64,000 nt of DNA, from the NCBI RefSeq assembly GCF_004341105.1, contig NZ_SLZK01000007.1:248001-312000 (forward strand), read 5' to 3'. The translations under genes and the position numbers were made by a program. Below, in pieces: positions 52,559-62,184 of the stretch. Within the stretch, counting starts at the first letter, position 1; the number at the start of each line of letters is the position of its first letter. The notes beneath the pieces were generated by a model. That model saw only the letters and a list, made by a program, of their open reading frames with translations. It had not been told where the DNA came from and did not search any database. The stretch comes from Rhizobium sp. BK418 (GTDB lineage Bacteria > Pseudomonadota > Alphaproteobacteria > Rhizobiales > Rhizobiaceae).

Positions 52559-54157
52559 TCAGTGGCCGCCACCGCCTCCGCCGCCTTGCGGCGCCGGTTT
52601 CTTGATCATGAAGACGCCCAGGATCATCGCCAGAAACAGCACGGTCAGCATCAGGAAGACGTCACCGAAGGAAAGGATGACCGCCTGTTTGGTGGCGAGA
52701 CCGACCATCTGCTTGACAGCGACATTCTCCCCATCCAGACCCCAATTGTTGAAGTTGGCGGCCATGTTGTTCATCTGGTCGATCGCTGCCGTATTGCCCC
52801 AGTGCACACTCTCCCGCAGGCGTTCGTAATGCACGTCCTGGCGGCTGGTCAGCACGGTGTTGATGACAGCAAGGCCAACGGCACCACCGAGGTTCCGCGT
52901 GAGGTTGAAGAGACCGGAGGCCCCGCGGATGCGCTGCGGCGGCAAGGTGCCGAGTGCGATGTTGTTGATCGGCACCATACACATCATCAGGCCGAAGCCG
53001 CGCAGGATCTGCGGGATGAAGAGCTCGTAGAAGTCCCAATCCTGCGTCAGATGCGTCATGATATAGGTGCCCGCCGCAAAGCTGACGAAGCCGATCACCA
53101 TCATGATGCGCAGGTCAAGCTTCGTCGAAAGCCGGCCGGCGATCGGCGCGGTGAAGAACATCGCAAGGCCCGACACGAACATCGTCTCGCCGATCATCTG
53201 CGAATCGTAACCGCGGATACGGCCGAGATAGACCGGGTAGATATAGGTCAGGCCGTAAAGACCGATGCCCATAACGAAGGAGAATACCGAACCGAAGGAG
53301 AAGTTTCGGTTGGCAAAGGCCGTTAGATCGACGACCGGAAATTCAACCGTAAAGGCCCGGTAGAAGAAAATGACACCGGCGACAGCCGAAGCAACGGCAC
53401 CGGCGACAATGTAGCTGTCATTGAACCAGTCGTTCGAGTTGCCCTCTTCGAGCACATATTCCATCGCACCGAGGAAAACGCCCATGGCAAGCAATCCGTA
53501 CCAGTCGAATTTCTTGAAGAGCGACAGTTCCGGCTTATCGAAATCGATGAAGTTCCAGGTGACGAGTGTGACGATGATACCGGGCACGATATTGACCAGG
53601 AACAGCCAATGCCAGGAAAAGGCGTGGCTCAGATAACCGCCGACCGTCGGGCCGATGGTCGGCGCCAGCGTGGCGATGAGGCCGATGATCGGTGAGACGA
53701 TTGCGCGCTTCGACGGCGGGAAAATCGTGAATGCAGCCGCAAAGACCGATGGAATCATGCCACCGCCGATGAAGCCCTGGATGGCGCGATAGACGATCAT
53801 CTGGTCGATATTCGTCGCCGTCGCGGCCAGAGCGCTCGACATGGTGAAACCGGCAGCCGAAATCGCAAAAAGGTAACGCGTCGAAATAATCCGCGCGAGC
53901 GTGCCCGACAGCGGGATCATGATGACTTCCGCAATCAGATAGGCCGTCTGCACCCAACCGATTTCGTCCGAACCCGCAGAAAGACCGGCCTGGATTTCGG
54001 CAAGCGAGGCGGAGACGATCTGAATGTCGAGAATCGACATGAACATGCCGAGCACCATAGCGAAGAAGGCGATGAGCTTCTTCGGATCCATCCGATCGGC
54101 GGCATGCGCGTGCGCTGCCGGAATCGAACCTGCCGTTGCTGTCGCACTCCCGGCCAT
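52559..54157 (-). CDS. emrB: EmrB/QacA-type MFS drug efflux permease (RmrB-like)
   Basis: 532 residues with 14 membrane helices, the DHA2 family. Motif A-like and motif C segments include FMSILDIQIVSASLAEIQAGL at the start, GTLARIISTRYLFAISAAGF and IGPTVGGYLSHAFSWHW. It exports toxic compounds together with the adaptor 23 bp upstream. The gene pair with a divergent TetR regulator corresponds to RmrAB of Rhizobium, a flavonoid-responsive multidrug pump; the identity rests on layout and type. GGAGG is before ATG 54157. Confidence 0.92.
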   Translation of the reverse strand: MAGSATATAGSIPAAHAHAADRMDPKKLIAFFAMVLGMFMSILDIQIVSASLAEIQAGLSAGSDEIGWVQTAYLIAEVIMIPLSGTLARIISTRYLFAISAAGFTMSSALAATATNIDQMIVYRAIQGFIGGGMIPSVFAAAFTIFPPSKRAIVSPIIGLIATLAPTIGPTVGGYLSHAFSWHWLFLVNIVPGIIVTLVTWNFIDFDKPELSLFKKFDWYGLLAMGVFLGAMEYVLEEGNSNDWFNDSYIVAGAVASAVAGVIFFYRAFTVEFPVVDLTAFANRNFSFGSVFSFVMGIGLYGLTYIYPVYLGRIRGYDSQMIGETMFVSGLAMFFTAPIAGRLSTKLDLRIMMVIGFVSFAAGTYIMTHLTQDWDFYELFIPQILRGFGLMMCMVPINNIALGTLPPQRIRGASGLFNLTRNLGGAVGLAVINTVLTSRQDVHYERLRESVHWGNTAAIDQMNNMAANFNNWGLDGENVAVKQMVGLATKQAVILSFGDVFLMLTVLFLAMILGVFMIKKPAPQGGGGGGGH

Positions 54158-54180
54158 GGGACTACCTCCGCCCTGGGACC

Positions 54181-55389
54181 TTACTTCACCGGCGCCGTGC
54201 GGGTATCGACGTCGACGACGACGCTGAGACCGGCGCGCAGGCGACCGCTATCAAGCGCATCCTGCGGCAGCGCTATGCGAACCGGCACACGCTGGATAAT
54301 CTTGGTAAAGTTGCCCGTTGCGTTTTCCGGCGGCAGCATCGAGAAGACCGAACCGGAGGCCGGCGAGATCGATTCAACGGTGCCGACCACAGGATAATCG
54401 CTATAAGCGTCGACGTGGACGTTCACCTTCGAACCGGGAACGAGATGCTGGATCTGCGTTTCCTTAAAGTTGGCATCGATATAGAGCTGACGGGTCGGCA
54501 CCAGCGCCATGAGCCGCTGGCCGGGCGAAACGAGATCGCCTTCCTGAACCGAACGATTACCGACGACGCCGTCATAAGGTGCCTTCAGCACGGTGAAGGA
54601 GAGGTCGCGGGCGGCCTTGTCGCGCTGGATTTCCAGCGTACGCACAGATCCCTCGGCTTCCTTGCGCTGCGCTTCGAGGATCGCAATGTTGGCCTGGGCA
54701 GCAACGATATTGGCGTCACCGCCGGCAAGGTTTGCCTTGGCCTGATCGAGTGCGGTATTGGCGTCATCGAGATCGGCTGTCGTGCCGACCGACTTTGCCT
54801 GCAGGTCGCTCTGGCGCTTCTGCTTGATCTCAGCGCCGCGCACGGTGGCTTCGAGAGCGGTCTTCTGGGCCTGCGCCTGCGCGAGGCTCGCCTTGGCGCC
54901 TTCGATTTGCGCGTCGATACGGCTCAGAGAAAGCTGCTCGGTCGCGATTTGCGCGTTCGCCTGATCGAGGGCGTTCTGGTAGTCGCCGTTATCAAGCGTG
55001 GCGAGAACATCGCCCGCCTTGACTTCCTGGTTGGCAACAACATTCACCTTCGCGACATAGCCGGTAACCTTCGGCGAGATCGTCGCAATATCGCCCTCGA
55101 TGTAGGAGTCGTCGGTCGACACGAGGAAGCGGCCGTTGGTCCACCAGTCGTAGCCATACCAGCCGGCGCCGGCGAGAAGGGCTAGCACGACAACAGGCAG
55201 CACCAAGCTGCGGCGTTTCTTAGGAGCGGCAGCAGCCGGTGCGACGGCAGGCGCAGACTGCGCAGGAGCCGTCCGCGGTGCTTCTGCCCTCGGGGCTTCG
55301 GCAGGAGCTGCGGCTTCCGCTTTCACCTCTTCGGCGTCGGCATTTTCGCTTACGATGCGCGCGACGTTGCTTTTCTGGTTGGTCGACAT
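54181..55389 (-). CDS. emrA: HlyD/EmrA-family membrane fusion protein (RmrA-like)
   Basis: 402 residues. An Ala/Pro-rich cytoplasmic N-terminus is followed by one membrane anchor (SLVLPVVVLALLAGAGWYGY near residue 60), the VSTDDSYIEGDIATISPKVTGYV lipoyl-like beginning, an alpha-helical hairpin with many Ala/Gln/Lys residues (residues 150-270), and the beta-barrel with VLKAPYDGVVGNRSVQEGDLV. It links the MFS pump to an outer-membrane channel. Transcribed before the MFS gene and divergent from the TetR gene. Confidence 0.93.
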   Translation of the reverse strand: MSTNQKSNVARIVSENADAEEVKAEAAAPAEAPRAEAPRTAPAQSAPAVAPAAAAPKKRRSLVLPVVVLALLAGAGWYGYDWWTNGRFLVSTDDSYIEGDIATISPKVTGYVAKVNVVANQEVKAGDVLATLDNGDYQNALDQANAQIATEQLSLSRIDAQIEGAKASLAQAQAQKTALEATVRGAEIKQKRQSDLQAKSVGTTADLDDANTALDQAKANLAGGDANIVAAQANIAILEAQRKEAEGSVRTLEIQRDKAARDLSFTVLKAPYDGVVGNRSVQEGDLVSPGQRLMALVPTRQLYIDANFKETQIQHLVPGSKVNVHVDAYSDYPVVGTVESISPASGSVFSMLPPENATGNFTKIIQRVPVRIALPQDALDSGRLRAGLSVVVDVDTRTAPVK

Positions 55390-55421
55390 ATACAGACTAC
55401 CGATCTGGAGTAAAATAATCG

Positions 55422-55443
55422 AACTGAACGGTTCGGTTCAGTT
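55422..55443. promoter_or_regulatory. TetR operator candidate, perfect 8-6-8 palindrome
   Basis: AACTGAAC (55422-55429) and GTTCAGTT (55436-55443) are perfect inverted arms around GGTTCG. They lie between the emrA start at 55389 and the divergent TetR gene at 55542. A -35-like TTGACA at 55442-55447 directed to the TetR gene overlaps it, consistent with repression of both. Confidence 0.65.
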
Positions 55444-55480
55444 GACATAAAGGGTTTTTGACTTCATATCAAGATGCATA

Positions 55481-55494
55481 GAACCAATCGGTTC
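55481..55494. promoter_or_regulatory. Second, shorter palindrome in the emrA-tetR region
   Basis: GAACC / GGTTC around AATC repeats the GGTTC core of the first site, 52 bp centre-to-centre from it. Possibly a second, weaker operator for the TetR regulator. Confidence 0.45.
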
Positions 55495-55541
55495 GATTTC
55501 TGTGAAAGAAAAGTCGAATTCGCGAAGACGGTTAAGGAGAC

Positions 55542-56222
55542 ATGACACTGAAGCCTGAGATCACCGCCGTATTCAGCCCCCCTAATCCGGGAGGCCGCTT
55601 TGCTGCGGGCGAAGATCCGGCCAAGCGCCAGCAGATTCTTGATGGTGCCCGGCGCGTGTTCATGAAGATGGGCTTCGACGCGGCCAGCATGAATGACGTC
55701 ACCCGCGAGGCCGGCGTTTCCAAGGGAACGCTCTATGTCTACTTTGCCAACAAGGAAGAGCTTTTCCACGCCATGATCGAGACCGAGCGCGCTGCCTTCG
55801 TCGCAGCCGTTCGTTCGGTGCTCGCAGAGCATGACGACGTCGAAGCTGGCTTGTATGAATTCGGGATGACCTTCATCACCCACATGACCGAAGACAAGGT
55901 CATCGATGCCATGCGCACTGTGCTCGGCGTGCGCGAGCGCATGCCGCTTCTCTGTCAACGATTCTTCAAGGGTCCGCAGAACCTGCGCACCATTATGCAC
56001 GACTTCCTGGAGCGGCATGTGCAAGCCGGCACGCTGAAGATCGACGATATCGATCTCGCCGCCGGTCAGTTCCTCGACCTCGCAAGCGGCAGCTTCTTCA
56101 AGCTTCGCCTCTTCGGCAATATGGACGGACCGCCGCCACGCAGCGAGATGGAACGTGTCATCCGTGGCGCGATCTATGTCTTCATGGCCGCCTACGGCGT
56201 TCGCAAACGCGAACCCGCCTGA
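55542..56222 (+). CDS. TetR-family regulator of the efflux pump (RmrR-like)
   Basis: 226 residues. HTH with DPAKRQQILDGARRVFMKMGFDAASMNDVTREAGVSKGTLYVYFANKEELF at about 26-75, followed by a C-terminal all-helical ligand domain. Divergent from the efflux genes with a 152-bp gap containing the palindromes, so it is the probable repressor and would be relieved by a flavonoid or drug. GGAGACATG precedes the start. Confidence 0.92.
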   Translation: MTLKPEITAVFSPPNPGGRFAAGEDPAKRQQILDGARRVFMKMGFDAASMNDVTREAGVSKGTLYVYFANKEELFHAMIETERAAFVAAVRSVLAEHDDVEAGLYEFGMTFITHMTEDKVIDAMRTVLGVRERMPLLCQRFFKGPQNLRTIMHDFLERHVQAGTLKIDDIDLAAGQFLDLASGSFFKLRLFGNMDGPPPRSEMERVIRGAIYVFMAAYGVRKREPA

Positions 56223-56328
56223 TCCTGATCCCTACCCCGATTTGGTTTTCCGCCGGATTTGCGCAATAGCGATCAAATCCGGCGGCCGCATTTCCTCTAG
56301 GAATAAAGCGGCAACCAAGGGAGAAGAG

Positions 56329-57168
56329 ATGAGCGCCATCGGACGGGCGATATGGTTCATCGAGAGCCATTTCGAAACCAATATAAGTCTCGACGAAATC
56401 GCTGAAGCCGCCGGATTGTCGCGCTATCATCTGTCGCGTGTCTTCGGCCTGGTAACTGGCCATTCGATCGGCGGCTATATCCGCGCGCGGCGTCTGAGCG
56501 TCGCCGCGTTGTCTCTCATCTCAGGCTCATCCAGCATTCTCGAGGTTGCCCTTGGCGCGGGCTACGGCTCGCACGAGGCCTTCACGCGTGCCTTTCGTGA
56601 CCAGTTCGGCATGACGCCGGATGCGGTGCGACGACAAGGACACATTCGCAATCTCGCTTTGATGGAGCCCATCAGAATGAAAACCGCAAACCTCAATGAT
56701 CTCGAACCGCCTCGTTTCGAAACCCTGCCGCCGATGCTTTTCGCCGGCCTGCAGGAGATCTATGCCTATGGCGGCAATGCTGCCATCCCCTCGCTCTGGC
56801 AGAAATTCAACCAGCATTTCGGCCATATCCCCAGCCAGAAGGGCAATGTCGCCTACGGCATCTGCACCCATATCGACAGCGAGGCGGAGAAATTCCGCTA
56901 TATGGCTGCCGCCGAGATATCCGATGCCGACGATCTGCCGGAAGACTTTACGACTTTGAAGCTGCCGGCCCAGCGCTACGCCGTCTTCTCCCATCGTGGT
57001 CATGTCTCCGGCATTCCCGCCACGATGGACCTGATCTTCGGTAACTGGTGGCCGACGTCTGGCCTTGAACATGGCAGCATGCCCGACATGTTCGAACGCT
57101 ACGATGACCGCTTTGATCCCTATACCGGGATGGGTATCACGGAAATCTGGCTGCCGATCAAGGAATAA
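56329..57168 (+). CDS. AraC-family regulator with GyrI-like effector domain
   Basis: 279 residues from ATG 56329, with AGGGAGAAGAG upstream; an in-frame start at 56155 overlaps the TetR gene. Two HTH motifs at the N-terminus (SLDEIAEAAGLSRYHLSRVFG and SILEVALGAGYGSHEAFTRAF) precede the C-terminal GyrI-like domain (ARETLPPMLFAGLQEIY region; YAVFSHRGHVSGIP; GITEIWLPI). This is the Rob/SoxS-like/BmrR-binding arrangement that senses amphipathic compounds. It lies 106 bp after the TetR gene. Confidence 0.9.
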   Translation: MSAIGRAIWFIESHFETNISLDEIAEAAGLSRYHLSRVFGLVTGHSIGGYIRARRLSVAALSLISGSSSILEVALGAGYGSHEAFTRAFRDQFGMTPDAVRRQGHIRNLALMEPIRMKTANLNDLEPPRFETLPPMLFAGLQEIYAYGGNAAIPSLWQKFNQHFGHIPSQKGNVAYGICTHIDSEAEKFRYMAAAEISDADDLPEDFTTLKLPAQRYAVFSHRGHVSGIPATMDLIFGNWWPTSGLEHGSMPDMFERYDDRFDPYTGMGITEIWLPIKE

Positions 57169-57269
57169 AAGCCTGATCATTTTCGTATACCCCCTTGCGG
57201 CGCTTGCCCGACAGGCCCGTATCGATAGATTGTCCGCGTCCATAGGCGACGCAAAGGGGAAATACGCCG

Positions 57270-58019
57270 ATGCAGGATATCATGACGCTTATCCAGGACC
57301 CGGCTGCCTGGGTGGCGCTTGTCACACTCGTGGTGATGGAAGTGGTTCTCGGGATCGACAACCTCATCTTCATCTCGATCCTCACCAACAAGCTGCCGCC
57401 TGAGCATCGGGAAAGGGCTCGCAAGACCGGTATCGGCCTTGCTCTCGTCATGCGTCTTGCCCTGCTCGGCACGGTCGCCTGGATCGTCCAGCTCACCGAG
57501 CCGCTTTTTGATCTCTTCGGCCACGGCTTCTCCTGGAAGGATCTGATCCTCATCGCAGGCGGTCTTTTTCTCGTCTGGAAGGCTACCAAGGAAATCCACC
57601 ACAACGTCGATCCGGAGGATCATCAGGAGAATTTCATTGCAGGCGCGACATCAACGAGCTTTGCTTCGGCGATCGGGCAGATCCTGCTGCTCGACCTCGT
57701 CTTCTCAGTGGACAGCATCATCACTGCCGTCGGCATGACCCCGCATCTGCCGATCATGATCATCGCCGTCATCGCCGCCGTCACGGTCATGCTTGTCGCC
57801 GCAACGCCCCTCGCCAATTTCATCGAGCGCAACCCGACGATCGTGATGCTGGCGCTCGCCTTCCTGCTGATGATTGGCACGACTCTGATTGCCGACGGCA
57901 TGGGCTTCCACGTGCCGAAGGGCTACGTCTACGCCGCCATGGCCTTCTCGGCCCTCGTCGAGGTGCTGAACATGCTCGCGAGAAACGGGCGCCGGCGAAA
58001 GCGCGAGGGCGGCTACTGA
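57270..58019 (+). CDS. TerC-family integral membrane protein
   Basis: 249 residues with seven to nine helices. The TerC/YgdQ signature VLGIDNLIFISILTNKLP is near residue 26 and a second GIDN-like element FSVDSIITAVGM near 146. Members such as Alx/YoaE carry manganese or other metal ions or affect tellurite resistance. CACAAAGGGGAAATACGCCG precedes ATG 57270. A strong hairpin follows. Confidence 0.88.
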   Translation: MQDIMTLIQDPAAWVALVTLVVMEVVLGIDNLIFISILTNKLPPEHRERARKTGIGLALVMRLALLGTVAWIVQLTEPLFDLFGHGFSWKDLILIAGGLFLVWKATKEIHHNVDPEDHQENFIAGATSTSFASAIGQILLLDLVFSVDSIITAVGMTPHLPIMIIAVIAAVTVMLVAATPLANFIERNPTIVMLALAFLLMIGTTLIADGMGFHVPKGYVYAAMAFSALVEVLNMLARNGRRRKREGGY

Positions 58020-58379
58020 GACTGCCTATCCACCTGAGAACAATTGTTCCTCCGCCTTACTCGGTAAGGCGGAGATTGTTCCGCGAATGGCGACCTTCCT
58101 GAAAAACCAAACATCGCCTGCTTCATGTGGTCGCGATGCTTCACCTCGACGAACAGATCATCCGAAGCGGCCGCCCGGAGAGGCAGGAAGCCCCTATCAG
58201 AAGCGGTTTTTCTTGACGCGCCCTTTTGAATATGGCCTAAGCGCAGCCATCAGGATAATCGGCGGATTTTGCGGGCAGAAGCCTTCCTCCAGCTGGTTTC
58301 CGAAAAGATATCTGCATTCTCCAGGCCGAACGTCGCTTTCATTGAAAAGCCGCTCGGCATTCATTGACGGGCACATAAA
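58020..58379. other. Intergenic region between terC-like gene and gltX
   Basis: After the hairpin at 58050-58074 no further repeat, terminator, operator or gene is convincing in 305 bp. A 98-codon frame at 58087-58383 has a composition unlike a protein (for example many Pro/Ser/Arg runs) and is rejected. It presumably contains the gltX promoter. Confidence 0.5.
58050..58074 (+). terminator. Hairpin after TerC gene
   Basis: A perfect 11-bp stem CTCCGCCTTAC / GTAAGGCGGAG with a three-base TCG loop, 31 bp past the stop. Only a short ATTGTT follows, so it may work as a terminator or a Rho-associated/processing hairpin. Confidence 0.6.
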
Positions 58380-59834
58380 ATGACAGCTTCCGGCGTCCGC
58401 GTCCGCATCGCTCCCTCGCCGACCGGCGAGCCGCATGTCGGCACTGCTTACATCGCTCTCTTCAACTACCTCTTTGCTAAGAAGCACGGCGGCGAGTTCA
58501 TTCTGCGCATCGAGGATACCGATGCGACGCGTTCGACCCCTGAATTCGAGACGAAGGTGCTGGATGCGCTGAAATGGTGCGGGCTGGAATGGAAGGAAGG
58601 TCCCGATATTGGCGGCCCCTATGGCCCCTATCGCCAGTCTGACCGAAAGGACATGTATCAGCCTTACGCCCAGGAACTGCTGGACAAGGGCCATGCCTTC
58701 CGCTGTTTCTGCACGCCTGAACGCCTCGAGCAGATGCGCGAAACCCAGCGCGCTGCCGGCAAGCAGCCGAAATATGACGGTCTCTGCCTGAGCCTCACGG
58801 CTGAAGAAGTCACGGCCAAGATGTCATCAGGCGAAAGCTCCGTCATCCGCATGAAGATCCCGACCGAGGGCTCCTGCGATTTCACCGATGGCGTCTATGG
58901 TGACGTGTCAATCCCGTGGGATTCCGTCGATATGCAGGTGCTCATCAAGGGCGACGGCATGCCGACCTATCACATGGCAAACGTCATCGACGACCATCTG
59001 ATGAAGATCACCCATGTCGCCCGCGGCGAGGAGTGGCTGGCCTCCGTGCCGAAGCATATCCTGCTTTATCGGTATTTCGGCTGGGACCAGCCGGTGTTCA
59101 TGCATCTGTCGCTGATGCGCAACGCCGACAAGTCCAAGCTGTCGAAGCGCAAGAACCCGACCTCGATCTCCTATTATTCCGCGCTCGGCTATATACCGGA
59201 AGCGCTGATGAACTTCCTCGGCCTGTTCTTCATCCAGATCGCCGAAGGCGAAGAGCTGCTGACCATGGACGAGCTCTCCAAAAAATTCGATCCGGAAAAT
59301 CTCTCCAAGGCCGGTGCGATCTTCGACATCCAAAAGCTCGACTGGCTGAATGGTCGCTGGATCCGCGAAAAGCTGTCGGAAGAGGAATTCCGCGCCCGCG
59401 TGATATCCTGGGCAATGGAGAATGACCGCCTGCAGGCAGGCCTGCGCCTGTCGCAGACGCGGATTTCCAAGCTCGGTGAACTGCCCGATCTCGCCGGCTT
59501 CCTGCTGAAGTCCGATCTCAGCCTGCAGCCGTCCGACTTCGCCAAGATCAAATCGCCTCCGGAAGAGATCCTCGAGATCCTTAATACCGTCCAGCCGGAT
59601 CTCGAAAAGATCCTGGAGTGGAACGTCGAGACGATCGAGGCGGAATTGCGCGCCGTCGCCGACCGCATGGGCAAGAAGCTGAAGGTCGTCGTCGCACCGC
59701 TCTTCGTCGCCGTCTCCGGTTCGTCGCGCTCGCTGCCGCTCTTCGATTCCATGGCGATCCTGGGCCGCTCGGTCGTACGCCAGCGCTTGAAACTCGCCTC
59801 GCAGGCAGTCGCCGCGCTCGTCGGCTCGAAGTAA
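58380..59834 (+). CDS. gltX: Glutamate-tRNA ligase
   Basis: 484 residues. The class-I synthetase HIGH signature appears as APSPTGEPHVGTAYIA near residue 11, and KMSKS as ADKSKLSKRKNPTS near 250. EDTDATRSTPEF and GPYGPYRQSDRKDMY fit the GluRS group, as do later blocks (GDVSIPWDSVDMQVLIK). It charges tRNA-Glu; in alphaproteobacteria it may also serve tRNA-Gln through the transamidation pathway (known for the group). It is read with lysS, 22 bp downstream. Confidence 0.95.
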   Translation: MTASGVRVRIAPSPTGEPHVGTAYIALFNYLFAKKHGGEFILRIEDTDATRSTPEFETKVLDALKWCGLEWKEGPDIGGPYGPYRQSDRKDMYQPYAQELLDKGHAFRCFCTPERLEQMRETQRAAGKQPKYDGLCLSLTAEEVTAKMSSGESSVIRMKIPTEGSCDFTDGVYGDVSIPWDSVDMQVLIKGDGMPTYHMANVIDDHLMKITHVARGEEWLASVPKHILLYRYFGWDQPVFMHLSLMRNADKSKLSKRKNPTSISYYSALGYIPEALMNFLGLFFIQIAEGEELLTMDELSKKFDPENLSKAGAIFDIQKLDWLNGRWIREKLSEEEFRARVISWAMENDRLQAGLRLSQTRISKLGELPDLAGFLLKSDLSLQPSDFAKIKSPPEEILEILNTVQPDLEKILEWNVETIEAELRAVADRMGKKLKVVVAPLFVAVSGSSRSLPLFDSMAILGRSVVRQRLKLASQAVAALVGSK

Positions 59835-59856
59835 GAACAGTCAGAGGATTTCGACA

Positions 59857-61353
59857 ATGGCTGACAACAAGACCGAAAACACCCTCTCTTCCGACGCAAC
59901 GGAAGTACGCGCGCAGAAGCTGAAGCTGCTGCGCGAGCAGATTGGCGAAGTCTATCCGGCGCATTTCCACCGGACGATGAGCAATGCTGAACTTGCCGCG
60001 AAATACGAAGGCCTGGAGCCGGACGTCGAAACGCAGGATGTCGTGACCGTCGCCGGCCGCGTCTACTCTTCGCGCAATTCCGGCATGTTCATGGATATCC
60101 ATGACGCCTCGGGCAAGATCCAGATCTTCTCCCACAAGGACGTTACAGGCGAGGAAGCCCGCGCCTTGCTGCCGATGATCGATATTGGCGATATCATCGG
60201 TGTGACCGGCATCGTGCGACGCACCAAGCGCGGCGAACTGACGATCAACGCGCAGAAGATCGAGATGTTGACCAAGTCGCTGCTGCCGATGCCCGAAAAG
60301 TGGCATGGCCTCTCCGACATCGAGCTGCGCTATCGCAAGCGCCATCTCGACATCATGACCAATGAGGAATCGAAGCGGCGCTTCCAGCAGCGCTCGAAGA
60401 TCCTATCCGGCATCCGTCGCTTCATGGAAAATGACGGCTTCATGGAAGTCGAAACGCCGATGCTGCATTCGGTCTACGGCGGCGCCACCGCCGAGCCCTT
60501 CAAGACGCATCACAACACGCTGAAGCTCGACATGTACCTGCGCATCGCGCCGGAACTGTTCCTGAAGCGTACCTTGGTTTCGGGCCTGACCGACAAAGTC
60601 TTCGAGATCAACCGCAACTTCCGCAATGAAGGCGTCTCCACCCGGCACAATCCGGAATTCACGATGATGGAGTGCTACTGGGCCTATGCCGATTACGAGG
60701 ACATCATGGACCTCGTCGAGCGGCTGTTCGAGACCCTGGCGCTCTCCATCCACGGCACGACGGAATTCCCCTTCGGCGACAAGACCATGTCGTTCAAGGG
60801 TCCGTTCAAGCGCGTTCCGATGCCTGACGCCGTCAAGGAAGTCACTGGCATCGATTTCCTGGCGATGAAGACGGACGAGGAAGCCCGCGCCGCCGCCAAG
60901 GCTGCCGGCTTCGAAGTCGAGAAGGACTGGACCTGGGGCGAATGCCTGGCCTTCATCTTCGAAGAAAAGGTCGAGCAGACGCTGATCCAGCCCTCACACG
61001 TTACGCATTTCCCGAAGGACATATCTCCCTTCGCCAAGGAAGTGCCTGGCGAGCCGCGCCTTGTGGAACGTTTCGAAACCTATTGCAACGCTTGGGAACT
61101 CGGCAACGCCTTCTCCGAACTTAACGATCCGGAAGAACAGCGCCGCCGCATGGTCGAGCAGCTCGAACAGGCTCACGCCCGAGGCGAGAAGGAAAAGCAG
61201 CTCGACGAAGAGTTTCTCGATGCGATCGACCAGGGCATGCCGCCCGCAGGTGGTCTCGGTATCGGCGTCGACCGCCTGATCATGCTGCTCACCAACGCAC
61301 CGTCGATCCGCGATGTCATCCTCTTCCCGTCCCGCCGCAGCAAGGCCGACTGA
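59857..61353 (+). CDS. lysS: Lysine-tRNA ligase, class II
   Basis: 498 residues. The anticodon-binding OB fold is at about 60-170 (DVVTVAGRVYSSRNSGMFMDI), followed by the class II core: motif 2 FEINRNFRNEGVSTRHNPEFTMMECY and motif 3 GGLGIGVDRLIMLL. It charges tRNA-Lys. It is 22 bp downstream of gltX and followed by a clear terminator, completing a synthetase operon. Confidence 0.96.
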   Translation: MADNKTENTLSSDATEVRAQKLKLLREQIGEVYPAHFHRTMSNAELAAKYEGLEPDVETQDVVTVAGRVYSSRNSGMFMDIHDASGKIQIFSHKDVTGEEARALLPMIDIGDIIGVTGIVRRTKRGELTINAQKIEMLTKSLLPMPEKWHGLSDIELRYRKRHLDIMTNEESKRRFQQRSKILSGIRRFMENDGFMEVETPMLHSVYGGATAEPFKTHHNTLKLDMYLRIAPELFLKRTLVSGLTDKVFEINRNFRNEGVSTRHNPEFTMMECYWAYADYEDIMDLVERLFETLALSIHGTTEFPFGDKTMSFKGPFKRVPMPDAVKEVTGIDFLAMKTDEEARAAAKAAGFEVEKDWTWGECLAFIFEEKVEQTLIQPSHVTHFPKDISPFAKEVPGEPRLVERFETYCNAWELGNAFSELNDPEEQRRRMVEQLEQAHARGEKEKQLDEEFLDAIDQGMPPAGGLGIGVDRLIMLLTNAPSIRDVILFPSRRSKAD

Positions 61354-61373
61354 GAAACGGATTGTTTGAATGA

Positions 61374-61405
61374 AAAACGGAGCGGCCGGATGGACGCTCC
61401 GTTTT
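61374..61405 (+). terminator. Terminator after lysS
   Basis: A perfect 11-bp stem AAAACGGAGCG / CGCTCCGTTTT with a ten-base loop and T-rich tail, 20 bp past the stop. Confidence 0.9.
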
Positions 61406-61461
61406 CTTTTGAGGTCTTCCCTCAGATCATATAGCCGCCGGCGACCTTAATTGTTTCGAGT

Positions 61462-62184
61462 CTAGTGTCCGCTCTTCGCCAGCGGTTCCTCTGCGGGAGC
61501 AGCTTCCGCTGGAGTGGCTGCATCCTTAGCCGCCTGTTCTTTAGCGGACGGCTCCTCGGGTTCTTTGGCCGGCGCTCCGCCTGCTGCCTTGCCTTCTCCC
61601 TTGGTGGAGGCGACGGCAACAGGATCGATGCAATCGGCAGGATCCTTGAGAGCGGCGTTCAGCGCGGCAATCTGATCGTCCGGCAGGTCGATGCGCTCGC
61701 CATAGAACAGCCCTCGCTCGCTGGCCTTGCCGTCGTAATAACGGGCCGTATAGGGCTTGTCGTTCAGCCCTTCGACCATTTTGTCTGGATGGGCGATATA
61801 GACCACGTCGGCGCCGATCGCCCGACCGCGAATATCCGAACGCAGGGAAGGACCGTTTTCATCGAGCACCACGACCTGTACAAGGTCGGGCTTCTGAGCG
61901 GAATATACCGCCTGTGCGACACGCAGCGCCGTCTTGACGCGTGTCATGCCGTCGACGGGTTCGGTCTTGATGTATTTGCGGACCCAGACGTGGTCCTGCT
62001 TCTTGATCGTCACGAGATTGACGTCGGTGCAGGCAACGCCATCGGCAGATTCCCCGTCGCCCAGCAGCCTGTCTTTACCGACATAAACCGCCGCGCCGCC
62101 GGAAACGCCCGCCAACAGGGCGCTGCCACCGATGATTAAAGCCAATTTCCGGGAAGGCCGGAACATGCGCAGTAAGGCCTTCAC
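61462..62184 (-). CDS. Conserved hypothetical protein with N-terminal membrane anchor
   Basis: 240 residues from GTG 62184, set by GGAG eight bases upstream and giving MKALLRMFRPSRKLALIIGG. One membrane anchor is near 15-35 (ALIIGGSALLAGVSGGAAVYV); the middle has CTDVNLVTIKKQDHVWVRKYIKTE and VVVLDENGPSLRSDIRGRAIGADVVYIA; a low-complexity Ala/Pro/Glu-rich tail of about 45 residues ends the protein. I do not recognise a named family. It is convergent with lysS. Confidence 0.75.
   Translation of the reverse strand: MKALLRMFRPSRKLALIIGGSALLAGVSGGAAVYVGKDRLLGDGESADGVACTDVNLVTIKKQDHVWVRKYIKTEPVDGMTRVKTALRVAQAVYSAQKPDLVQVVVLDENGPSLRSDIRGRAIGADVVYIAHPDKMVEGLNDKPYTARYYDGKASERGLFYGERIDLPDDQIAALNAALKDPADCIDPVAVASTKGEGKAAGGAPAKEPEEPSAKEQAAKDAATPAEAAPAEEPLAKSGH

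Noticed and set aside
58087..58383. 98-codon plus-strand frame before gltX
   Set aside because: Composition is not protein-like (runs of Pro, Ser, Arg) and there is no ribosome site; the region is more likely promoter sequence.
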